From: Bacillota bacterium
Lineage (GTDB): Bacteria > Bacillota > Bacilli > Paenibacillales > NBRC-103111
Assembly: GCA_023386955.1 (NCBI GenBank)
Contig: JAEWIS010000055.1
Location: 1-64,000 of the forward strand
DNA length: 64,000 bases
Direction of reading: 5' to 3'
Of the stretch, positions 41,897-49,673 are shown piece by piece. Position 1 is the first letter of the stretch, and each line of letters begins with the position of its first letter. The notes beneath the pieces were generated by a model, which did not search any database, was not told where the DNA came from, and worked only from the letters and a program-made list of their open reading frames with translations. The position numbers and the translations under genes were made by a program.

Positions 41897-43440
41897 CAAA
41901 TGTTTTCTGACAATTTCTCCTCTCTGGCCGACACCGCCTGGTTCAGCGCCGACAGGAATCCCTCTGCTACCGCCGCCAGAATATCGTTATGGATGCCGCT
42001 GCCCCGGAAGGTCCGGTTTTCCTCCATACGGACGGTAATCTGCGCTTCTCCTTGGGCGGTTTCCGAGGCGGAGAGGGAATGGATCTCCATATCCGTCAGC
42101 TCCAGCGGGAAGTCCACCGCCTGCTTCATACAGGCCACAATCGCCTCCACCGGGCCGTCCCCTGCGGCGGCATAGGTGTTTTCCGCGCCGGTGCGGTTGT
42201 TACGCAGGGTAACGGAGGCCACCTTAGCCTTGCGGTGGTTGGAGACCACCTGAAAATCCGTCATGGAATACGGCCCTGCGCCGCCTCCCGGAGTTTTGTC
42301 GAGAATCCGCAGCAGATGCGCGTCGGAAATCACCTTGCAGGCGTCGGCCTCCTCCTTGAACTGCTCGGTAAAACGTGCCAGCTCCGCTTCACCCAGAGTC
42401 ACTCCGTACCGCTCCAGGCGATGCTTCAGAGCGTGGCGCCCGGAATGTTTGCCCAGTACAATCATATCCCGGGGGATGCCCATTCTTTCCGGGTCCATAA
42501 TCTCGTAGGTGCTCCGGTTCTTCAAAAGTCCGTCCTGGTGGATGCCCGCTTCATGCTGGAAGGCGTTGCGCCCGACGATGGGCTTGTTATACGCAATGGG
42601 CAGATTCATAATCCGGCTGACCATCCGGGAGGTCTCATAAATTTGAGAGGCATCGATGCCGGTCGAGAGCCCGCTGTCCTGGCCCCGGGTGGCGATGGCC
42701 ATCGCCAGCTCCTCCAGGGAGCAGTTGCCCGCCCGTTCGCCGATGCCGTTAATGGTCACCTCCACATGGGTGGCTCCGCCGGCAATGGCCGCCAGACTGT
42801 TGGCCACGGCAAGACCCAGATCGTTGTGGCAATGGGCGCTGTATTCCACCCTGTCGCCGCCCCGGACATTGGCCCGCACTCTACGGAACAGGTTCCCGTA
42901 TTCCTCCGGCAGGGCATACCCCACCGTGTCGGGAATATTAAGGATGGTGGCGCCTTCGGCAATCACCGTTTCCAGCATCTCATACAGGAATTCATCCCCG
43001 GAGCGGGTGGCATCCATAGGAGAAAATTCGATGGTATCCACAAATTGCTTGGCATATGCCACCATGTCGCGGGCGATCTGCAGCACCTGCTCCCGGCTTT
43101 TTTTCAGCTGAAAATCCATATGAATCTGGGAGGAGGAAAGAAACAGATGCAGCCGGCGTCGGTTGGCATCACGGGTAGCGTTCACGGCGGCGTCAATGTC
43201 GCTTTTCACGGCCCGGCCGAAGCCGCAGATTTCGGTACGCTGCAGCATCCTGGAAATCTCCTGAACGGCCCGGAAATCCCCCGGGCTGCTGGCGGGGAAA
43301 CCCGGCTCGATGGTATCGATACCCAGCCTCTCCAACTGACGAGCCAGAACAATCTTCTCCTCCGGATAGAGGCTTGCACCCGGCGATTGCTCGCCGTCGC
43401 GTAAGGTTGTGTCAAAAATGCGGATTCTGCGGTTTTCCAT
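41893..43440 (-). CDS. leuA: 2-isopropylmalate synthase
   Basis: 515 residues. Condenses acetyl-CoA and 2-oxoisovalerate, the first step of leucine synthesis. The catalytic barrel has RIFDTTLRDGEQSPGASL at the start (metal-binding Asp), PGFPASSPGDF, and the metal site YSAHCHNDLGLAVAN. GIHQDGLLKNRSTYEIM marks the linker. The C-terminal roughly 120 residues are the leucine-sensing dimer domain. AAGGAGG sets the start at 43440. Two leucine T-boxes precede it. No leuB/C/D follow; the next gene downstream is the Fur-controlled propeller. Confidence 0.96.
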   Translation of the reverse strand: MENRRIRIFDTTLRDGEQSPGASLYPEEKIVLARQLERLGIDTIEPGFPASSPGDFRAVQEISRMLQRTEICGFGRAVKSDIDAAVNATRDANRRRLHLFLSSSQIHMDFQLKKSREQVLQIARDMVAYAKQFVDTIEFSPMDATRSGDEFLYEMLETVIAEGATILNIPDTVGYALPEEYGNLFRRVRANVRGGDRVEYSAHCHNDLGLAVANSLAAIAGGATHVEVTINGIGERAGNCSLEELAMAIATRGQDSGLSTGIDASQIYETSRMVSRIMNLPIAYNKPIVGRNAFQHEAGIHQDGLLKNRSTYEIMDPERMGIPRDMIVLGKHSGRHALKHRLERYGVTLGEAELARFTEQFKEEADACKVISDAHLLRILDKTPGGGAGPYSMTDFQVVSNHRKAKVASVTLRNNRTGAENTYAAAGDGPVEAIVACMKQAVDFPLELTDMEIHSLSASETAQGEAQITVRMEENRTFRGSGIHNDILAAVAEGFLSALNQAVSAREEKLSENIC

Positions 43441-43493
43441 AGTTTGGTCATCCTCCTTGGGTGGGTTGGTTAGTTGTCTCTGCCGCAACGCCA

Positions 43494-43785
43494 AAAGGCC
43501 TGCCGGTCTCCTTCATGTCTGAAAGAGACGGCAGGCCATCATGTCCTGTCGCGGTACCACTCTTGTTGGTCCGGCGTTGATCCGGACCCGCTTAGCCGCA
43601 GCGGAGGCTCCGCTGCGCACCCGGTAACGAGGGCTAGGCCGTCCGCATTTACTTGTAGTTAGCCCTCTTGGGGGGAGGGCAGCTCACGTTCCATGCGGCC
43701 ATTCACGGGCGAGGAAGGAGCCGGACGCCGCCGCGTTGCACCAATTCCGCGGCTCTCTGTTAGGCGTCGGGGGCTCCCGCTCCCG
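43494..43785 (-). ncRNA. T-box leader, leucine type (proximal) of leuA
   Basis: On the minus strand AGAGAGCCGCGG and GGTGCAACGCGGCG mark stem I, CTC (Leu) at about 43718-43720 is the likely specifier, the T-box AGAGTGGTACCGCGACAGG is at 43544-43562, and a terminator GGCCTGCCGTCTC/GAGACCGGCAGGCC with a T run lies at 43494-43536. It ends 53 bp before the leuA start. Confidence 0.92.
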
Positions 43786-43832
43786 GTCTTTATGTTTATG
43801 TTGTATGCGGGAGGAGTGGCAGAAAAACATCA

Positions 43833-44135
43833 AAAAGCCTGCCGCCCCTCCCCGTGTAGGGAAGAGACGACAGGCTTGTAACCGTCGCGGTACCACTCTT
43901 CTTGATTTGCCCTGAGGCGCTTTTCATGGGTTCATGAAGCACCGGCAAATCCGCTTTGTGCGGCATCATGGCCTCGGCCATAATCCCGCCATCCCGTTAC
44001 GGGGATGAACCGTCGGCATATACTGGTTTCCCAGGCGGTGAATTTGCCTGCTGAAACGTTCCATACCGCCGCTCCCGGATGAGTCTTCCGGTTCTTCACC
44101 CGCCGCGTTGCACCGTGTCGCGGCTCTCTGAGGGT
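43833..44135 (-). ncRNA. T-box leader, leucine type (distal) of leuA
   Basis: Second, complete T-box in tandem: AGAGAGCCGCGAC and GGTGCAACGCGGCG in stem I, specifier CTC in GAAGACTCATCC (44081-44083), T-box AGAGTGGTACCGCGACGG at about 43884-43899, terminator AAGCCTGTCGTCTC...GGCAGGCTTTTT at 43833-43877. Both leaders must read through for leuA expression. Confidence 0.92.
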
Positions 44136-44173
44136 GTGAATGTCCCGTACTGATTCCGATCATAGCGTGTATT

Positions 44174-44222
44174 GTTATGAGAATTTTCTCATAACTTTAG
44201 CATAGTCACAAGAGAGTGTCAA
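44174..44222 (-). promoter_or_regulatory. leuA promoter with 22-bp palindrome / CodY-like site
   Basis: On the minus strand TTGACA (44222-44217), 17 bp, TAAAGT (44199-44194). A perfect palindrome with 10-bp arms (GTTATGAGAA/TTCTCATAAC, 44174-44195) begins at the -10 and covers the start site. Within it, 44182-44196 matches the CodY consensus AATTTTCWGAAAATT at 12 of 15 positions. Confidence 0.8.
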
Positions 44223-44354
44223 CCCCTCGTTCATTGGTGGAAGGCGCATGGTATGGAGGATCTCCACTGCACTGCACAGCATAGCTCAGTTCACTTCATT
44301 TCAGTTCCGTAGGCGCCCCTATCGTATCTTCCCCGTCACGCCCTTTTCGTCCAA

Positions 44355-44653
44355 TATCCCCTTCGCTCAGGTTTGTCTTATCCCGGCCATTTCGCACTGT
44401 CCCACCGGCGTCGGCACCTCACTCCAGCCTCTTTCCATCCATTATCCCATTGGCTCAGGTTTTCCAACTGTTCCTGAGCTAGTGGGATAATGCCCGACAA
44501 GGGGGACCAAGGGCGTAGGGAGAGCTGTGTGTGCCCCTTTCTGTCACCATCCCATTGGCTCAGGTTTTCCAACTGTTCCTGAGCTAGTGGGACAGTATCC
44601 AACAAGGCAACCGGAATAGCAGCCCCCCAACCGTTCCTGAGCTAAGGGGATAA
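44355..44653. repeat. Hairpin family TCCCATTGGCTCAGG / CCTGAGCTAGTGGGA
   Basis: Two near-identical hairpins at 44442-44490 and 44549-44592 (15-bp arms, TTTTCCAACTGTT loop, G-T pairs on one strand). An outer forward arm at 44355 (TATCCCCTTCGCTCAGG) and an outer reverse arm at 44636 (CCTGAGCTAAGGGGATA) pair with each other. Nothing else is seen between the leuA promoter and the GH38 stop. Confidence 0.8.
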
Positions 44654-44722
44654 TGCCTGACAAGGGGGGGGCCGTAGGACATAGTGGCGGCCCTACCCAG
44701 CCCGCCCGCCTGGCGCCCCTTG

Positions 44723-47700
44723 TTAGTCCCGGAGCCGGACCAGGAAGGTCCGGATTTCATATGGTTTGACAGACAGCAGCAGCTCGGGGCCTTCCATCGG
44801 CTCACCCAACGGGCGCTCCAGCAGGTCGCATTCCTGGTATGACAGCACACCCCAGTCCCCGGTCAGCCGCACGGGACCCCGTTTGCCGGCGAATTCATGC
44901 AGACGCACCACTATATCGCCGGAGTCCTCCGCTTTTTTCACTGCATCAATGAACACGTGGGACGCATCCGTGCGGAACAGGGAACCCTCCGGCACCCGAA
45001 GTGCTCCGGGAGCGCAGACCAGCGTACTGTTCAACGACCACGCCTCTTGGACGGTGCCTCCCTCATACCAATCGCCATTATGGGGATACAGCGCATAGGT
45101 AAATACATGCTCCCCCTGATCGGCGGTTTCATCCGGCACCATGGCGGATTTGATCAGTGTCAGCTGCATGATGTTGTCCTTGATGGCGTAACCGTACTTG
45201 CAGTCGTTCAAAAGACTGACCCCATAGTCCCGCTCCGACAGGTCCGCCCATTGGTGGCCTACCGTTTCGAAGCGCGCCCAGTCCCAGCTTGTGTTCCAGT
45301 GGGTAGGCCGCTTCACATTACCGAACTGGATGTCGTAGGTAGCCTCAGTTGCCCGGATGTCCACAGGAAACGCAACCTTTAGAAGCTGCCTGGACTCATG
45401 CCAATCCACATGGGTCTGAAAGTCCAGCCGGCGGGAGTAGCTATAAGCAACCAGGGTCTGCTCGATCCGTGAATCCAGATAGCGGTGGACAAAACGGATG
45501 GAGGCGTACAATGGACCGCAGGCGGTAAGCTCCACAGTCTCCAGGTGGGTGACAGGAGTCATTTTTTCCGTATAAAAAATGTCGATATCCCATGCCTCAT
45601 GCCTGCCCTTGGGCCGGTCCTCAAACACCTGGAGCTGATTGCCCAACGCCCCCGCCGCCAGCACCTCGCGGTTCGCCTCCCGGTCATAGATCCGGGTCAG
45701 CTGCCCGGAAGCGTTCCACTCCAGCAGATAAAAAGGCGTCTCCAAGCTTCCTGCCTCATAGGTAAAAGGCTGCTGCAGATTACTTTGTTCTCCGGTACCA
45801 TCAGGCTGCTGCAAATCACCTCGTGCTTCGACCGGGGCTCCATCCGCTTGCATCAGCTTCACCGCCCCCATAGCCGGAACAGGGCCGGCTAATACAGCAA
45901 GCACTGCTCCCTCCCGCTGCACCGGAAGCGCCCGGCCGCCGCCGTCCACAAAAACGGGAGTCTCATCACCGGGGGATGCCAAAGGAATCCTGACCACCTC
46001 CTGCCTCGGGAAAGAAGCACTGTTGAGAATGGTGTACGTCTCCGGCCCGACTGAATCGTTGCTGTGGGCAGACTCGGCCAGGGGCTCCAGCGCGGCTTGC
46101 TTGACAGCCTGCCCCAGGGCTTCCGCCTGCGCATATTCCATACGGCTGTCCTCGTACACCTCCCGGATGGAGGAGCCGGGGATAATATCGTGGAACTGGT
46201 TGCGGAGAATAATTCGCCACCCCTCAGCCAGATCCGGCTGCAGGAAACCTGCCCAGTTGCCGGACACCGCCCTGGAAACCGCCCCCAGCCATTCCGCCTC
46301 CCGGTAGTCCAGCTCCAGCTTGCGGTTCATCCGTTTGTTGTACGCCTGGCTGGTGTAGGTGCCACGGTGGAGCTCCAGATACAGCTCCCCGTCCCAGGTA
46401 TGAACATAGGCGGGGGAGGTGTCCAGCGTTTCTTTCAGCTCGCGGAAGTATTCATCCGCCCGGCCTGTGGTTACCTTCGGCAGCCCAGGCATATCCTCCA
46501 GCCTGCGGCGCACCTCCAGCATCTCCCGGTTGACCCCGCCTCCCCCGTCGCCGTAGCCGTACGCCAGCAGCAGCTTCCGGTTCAGCTCCTTGTTCCGGTA
46601 GGCCTTCCAGATGCCCTCCACCGTATAAGGTGTAATCAACCCGTTGTAGGTGTAGAAAAAAGAGCCCTCCTGATGCCCCGGATCAGGGGTGGTAATAAAA
46701 TGGGCGGGAATCTCCGTGCCGTCCATCCCCCGCCACAGAAAGGTATCATGAGGCATCCGGTTGTACTGGTTCCAGCTGATTTTGGTGGTCATGAACATCT
46801 CGATGCCGCTTTTTTGGAGAATCTGCGGCAGAGCCCAGCTGTAGCCGAAAACATCCGGCAGCCACAGGTACTTGCATTCCACCCCGAATTCATCCCGGAA
46901 AAACCGAGTCCCGTACAGCAGCTGCCGCACAAGGGACTCCCCGGAGGTCAGATTGCAGTCCGCCTCCAGCCACATAGCCCCTCCGGCCTCCCATCGGCCT
47001 TCCGCCACCCGCTCCTTGATGCGGGCATAGATGTCGGGATAATCCTGCTTGATGTAATCGTAAAGCTGGGGCTGCGTCTGCAAAAACAGGTACTCCGGAT
47101 ACTGCTCCATCAGCCGCAGCACTGTGGAAAAGGAACGCGCCGCCTTCTCCCGGGTATGCGCCAGCCGCCACAGCCAGGCCACATCAATATGGGTGTGGCC
47201 GACGCAGCGAACCTCCACCGGATGCTCCCGTTTCATCCGGCCTAGCCCCTCCGCCAGCACCGTATTGGCCTCGGCCACAGAGGCGTAGAAGGCCTCGGAC
47301 CCGGGCCGGGACCAGTCCAGGCGCAGGAAGGCAGCGTCCAGCAGGGACAGGAGTGACGCGTGGTCCGGATTGTCCTCGGAGAGCTGCTTTACCGTCTCCA
47401 GAGCCGACCACGCGGTAAAAAACAGGTCATCCGCCGCTTCATCCAGCCAGCACAGCTCCGCCCGATTCAGGCGGTGCTCCGGCACGGCGTTAGGCTGGTA
47501 TCCGCCCAGCCCGGACCACAGGCGGAAATCCAGGCGAAGGGTTTCACCCGGAGCCGCCTCCGTCAGAAAAACCTCCTGGTGGTTGCTGTCCACCCCCTGC
47601 CAGGGGTCGCCGTTGACATACAGGAGAGATTCGAAGCCGCTGTTGTTGCCGCCTCCCGTCTGCCCAAAATCGAAGCGGCCCAGTACCCTGCGGCCCTGCC

Positions 47701-47971
47701 ACTCTGCGGGCACCGTTACCGAGGCCGACAGCCACAGATAACGGTCCCGCCCGCTCCAAGCGCTTCCTTGTTCCACGATACGCCCGGGCTCCCTACCGGA
47801 GGGGATGGCTGGAGCTTCATTGTTCCCGGCGCCTGCTTCACGCGGACGGGCCCCAATCTCCCCATGGGGATCCTCGGTCAATATCATTCCTCCGATCGCC
47901 CGCGCATCCCTGTATCTGAAGGGATCAAGGGTCCGGATGCGCTGCTCCAGCTTTTCCACTGTCCAAAACAT
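44723..47971 (-). CDS. GH38 alpha-mannosidase
   Basis: 1082 residues. Zn-dependent retaining alpha-mannosidase of family 38. Zn ligands lie in GHTHIDVAWLW (His261, Asp263) and the nucleophile is Asp338 (GAMWLEADCNLTSGES). KYLWLPDVFGYSWALPQIL, then FMTTKISWNQYNRMPHDTFLWRG, are further family signatures; the C-terminal half is the beta-sandwich. No signal peptide, so it is cytoplasmic. It follows a lacI-type gene by 39 bp and should be induced by its sugar. AAAGGAGG lies 8 bases before this ATG. It would release mannose from imported alpha-mannosides. Confidence 0.95.
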   Translation of the reverse strand: MFWTVEKLEQRIRTLDPFRYRDARAIGGMILTEDPHGEIGARPREAGAGNNEAPAIPSGREPGRIVEQGSAWSGRDRYLWLSASVTVPAEWQGRRVLGRFDFGQTGGGNNSGFESLLYVNGDPWQGVDSNHQEVFLTEAAPGETLRLDFRLWSGLGGYQPNAVPEHRLNRAELCWLDEAADDLFFTAWSALETVKQLSEDNPDHASLLSLLDAAFLRLDWSRPGSEAFYASVAEANTVLAEGLGRMKREHPVEVRCVGHTHIDVAWLWRLAHTREKAARSFSTVLRLMEQYPEYLFLQTQPQLYDYIKQDYPDIYARIKERVAEGRWEAGGAMWLEADCNLTSGESLVRQLLYGTRFFRDEFGVECKYLWLPDVFGYSWALPQILQKSGIEMFMTTKISWNQYNRMPHDTFLWRGMDGTEIPAHFITTPDPGHQEGSFFYTYNGLITPYTVEGIWKAYRNKELNRKLLLAYGYGDGGGGVNREMLEVRRRLEDMPGLPKVTTGRADEYFRELKETLDTSPAYVHTWDGELYLELHRGTYTSQAYNKRMNRKLELDYREAEWLGAVSRAVSGNWAGFLQPDLAEGWRIILRNQFHDIIPGSSIREVYEDSRMEYAQAEALGQAVKQAALEPLAESAHSNDSVGPETYTILNSASFPRQEVVRIPLASPGDETPVFVDGGGRALPVQREGAVLAVLAGPVPAMGAVKLMQADGAPVEARGDLQQPDGTGEQSNLQQPFTYEAGSLETPFYLLEWNASGQLTRIYDREANREVLAAGALGNQLQVFEDRPKGRHEAWDIDIFYTEKMTPVTHLETVELTACGPLYASIRFVHRYLDSRIEQTLVAYSYSRRLDFQTHVDWHESRQLLKVAFPVDIRATEATYDIQFGNVKRPTHWNTSWDWARFETVGHQWADLSERDYGVSLLNDCKYGYAIKDNIMQLTLIKSAMVPDETADQGEHVFTYALYPHNGDWYEGGTVQEAWSLNSTLVCAPGALRVPEGSLFRTDASHVFIDAVKKAEDSGDIVVRLHEFAGKRGPVRLTGDWGVLSYQECDLLERPLGEPMEGPELLLSVKPYEIRTFLVRLRD

Positions 47972-48010
47972 GGCTTTATCCTCCTTTGATTTCACTGAGT
48001 TTGTTGAGTC

Positions 48011-49021
48011 CTACACACTCTCACCCGGCGCAAGGCGCGGGGGGATCCAGATTTTGGGCGGTGCATCCGATGGCTCTCTGCCCTCGGCCAAACGGATGAC
48101 CCGTTCAGCGGCGGCCGCCCCCATCTGGGCGTAGGGCACCTCAATGGAGCTGAGACTAGGCACCATGTAGCGGTTGGCCTGGGCTGTGTTGTCGGCGGAC
48201 ATGACATACAGGTCCCGACCAACAGCCAGCCCCAGCCCGGCGGCGGCCCGGTACACCAGAGCGCTTGCTGCAAACCAATTGCACAGCACCGATGATGGCT
48301 GAGGAAGACCGGCCATCAGCTCGGTCAACGCTTCCGGCTCGTCTAGGCTTAGCCGGAAGATCCGGGGAGATTGCCCCCTCTCCCCCATCCAAGCCTCATA
48401 GGCCGCCAGGCGGTGGCGGTCCCCCCAGCGGGGCTCACCAGGCTTGCCGTGGTAAGCCGCAATATATACCGGGTAACCTCCGGTCCGCTCCCATATATAA
48501 TCCAGCGCCATACGGATGCTTTCGCCATAATCCATCAGGACGGACAGGACATTCTCCTCGTCGGGGTAGCCCTCCACGGAAATGAAGGGCAGGCCCGCTT
48601 GCTGCACCAGGGCGGCGAAGGCTTCATCTGCAAATCCCGTGGTATCCTTGGTGAGGAGCCCGTCGATCCGGCGTTCCTGAAAGAGGGCCAGCAGCTCCTC
48701 CTGCTCCTGGGGCTGACCGTTTTTGCCGTACAAAAGCAGCTGATAGCCGGCTTGCATGCAGCTCTGCTGGGCCCCCTGGAGCACCTGCAAAAACATAGGG
48801 TTATCCAAATTTCCGTAAGCGGCAATGGTGCGACTCCGGCCGGTGCGCATCCCTCTAGCCTGGGCATCCACCCGGTATCCCAGTTGGGCGATGGCATCCA
48901 ATACGGCCTGGCGTTTGTCCGGGCTGACGCGGATGCCCGGCGTCCGGTTCAGCACGGCGGATACCACCGCCCGGGAGACCCCGGCCAGCTTGGCCACATC
49001 CTGGCTGGTAGGCCGTTTCAT
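48011..49021 (-). CDS. LacI-family transcriptional regulator
   Basis: 336 residues. The N-terminal helix-turn-helix and hinge (SQDVAKLAGVSRAVVSAVLNRTPGIRVSPDKRQAVLDAIAQLGYRVD) are followed by a periplasmic-binding-protein-like sensor domain ending RVIRLAEGREP. It heads the operon with GH38 and diverges from the GH36 gene. Two palindromes with central CG, typical for this family, lie in the intergenic gap. AAAGGAG precedes the ATG. Confidence 0.93.
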   Translation of the reverse strand: MKRPTSQDVAKLAGVSRAVVSAVLNRTPGIRVSPDKRQAVLDAIAQLGYRVDAQARGMRTGRSRTIAAYGNLDNPMFLQVLQGAQQSCMQAGYQLLLYGKNGQPQEQEELLALFQERRIDGLLTKDTTGFADEAFAALVQQAGLPFISVEGYPDEENVLSVLMDYGESIRMALDYIWERTGGYPVYIAAYHGKPGEPRWGDRHRLAAYEAWMGERGQSPRIFRLSLDEPEALTELMAGLPQPSSVLCNWFAASALVYRAAAGLGLAVGRDLYVMSADNTAQANRYMVPSLSSIEVPYAQMGAAAAERVIRLAEGREPSDAPPKIWIPPRLAPGESV

Positions 49022-49089
49022 AGGATCAGCTCCTTTGTATGATGATAATAATGATGATGTGCGACCGTGTGGCCTTGCGGGCAGTGGCG

Positions 49090-49272
49090 TAACGGAACTG
49101 AGCGGCCCTTAGATGGAAAAAATGGAGCTTCGGCAGCTGTAACGGAACGGAGACGCCGTTAAAGGAGTGATTCCGCTATTTTTTCCATAAAAGTTAGCTC
49201 TAAGAGCTCCTCAGTTCCGTTAGAATCGCAACTGCTGGATTTTGCGCCGCTAAGAGCTTCTGAGTTACGTTA
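49090..49272. repeat. Quadripartite 2+2 element, class B
   Basis: Forward units at 49090-49112 and 49140-49162 (TAACGGAAC(T/G)GAG) and reverse units at 49200-49222 and 49250-49272 (CTAAGAGCT(C/T)C, then AGTT(C/A)CGTTA). Offsets are 50/60/50 bp and length 183 bp, identical to the class B element at 14981. This one lies in a divergent gap. Confidence 0.87.
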
Positions 49273-49295
49273 GCGCGGATAATAACATTCCCGAG

Positions 49296-49339
49296 TGATA
49301 ACACGTGTACTGATGAGCTCATGATAACACGTGTAATCA
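49296..49339. promoter_or_regulatory. Two candidate LacI-type operators
   Basis: TGATAACACGTGTA occurs at 49296-49309 and 49322-49335, 26 bp apart. The second extends to an 18-bp palindrome (TGATAACACGTGTAATCA, one mismatched pair) with the central CG usual for LacI-family operators. They lie between the divergent lacI-type and GH36 genes. A CATAAT box stands at about 49389-49394. Confidence 0.65.
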
Positions 49340-49543
49340 AGCTTCGTCTACCCCTTTTCCATAGCAAGTCCCACCGTGCGGTTCTGTCATAATAAGCTTA
49401 TCCAAAACTTTGCTTAAAACTACATTTGTCCATATGCATCCTGCTTCGCTCCATTCGAAAACAGGCCGGTGCCGGATATAATGGAGGTGATGCGATACTC
49501 TGCCGATTGAGACGTGTCATCAGATGATGCCGTTTTTCCAAAT

Positions 49544-49657
49544 ACGCTTACGGTGCCGGCTTTCCTGACGGAATGCCCAGTTTACGCTTACGATGCCGGC
49601 TTTCCTTGCGGAAAGCCCAGTTTATGCTTACGATGCCGGCTTTCCTGACGGAAAGCC
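49544..49657 (+). promoter_or_regulatory. Three tandem 40-bp hairpin repeats in the GH36 leader
   Basis: GGCTTTCC-TGAC-GGAAAGCC hairpins at 49558-49577, 49598-49617 and 49638-49657, embedded in 40-bp direct repeats (ACGCTTACGATGCC...CAGTTT). The first copy has one arm mismatch, the second an altered loop. The last hairpin ends 3 bp before the ribosome binding site AGGAGG (49661-49666). Confidence 0.85.
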
Positions 49658-49673
49658 CTGAGGAGGTTTCTCT

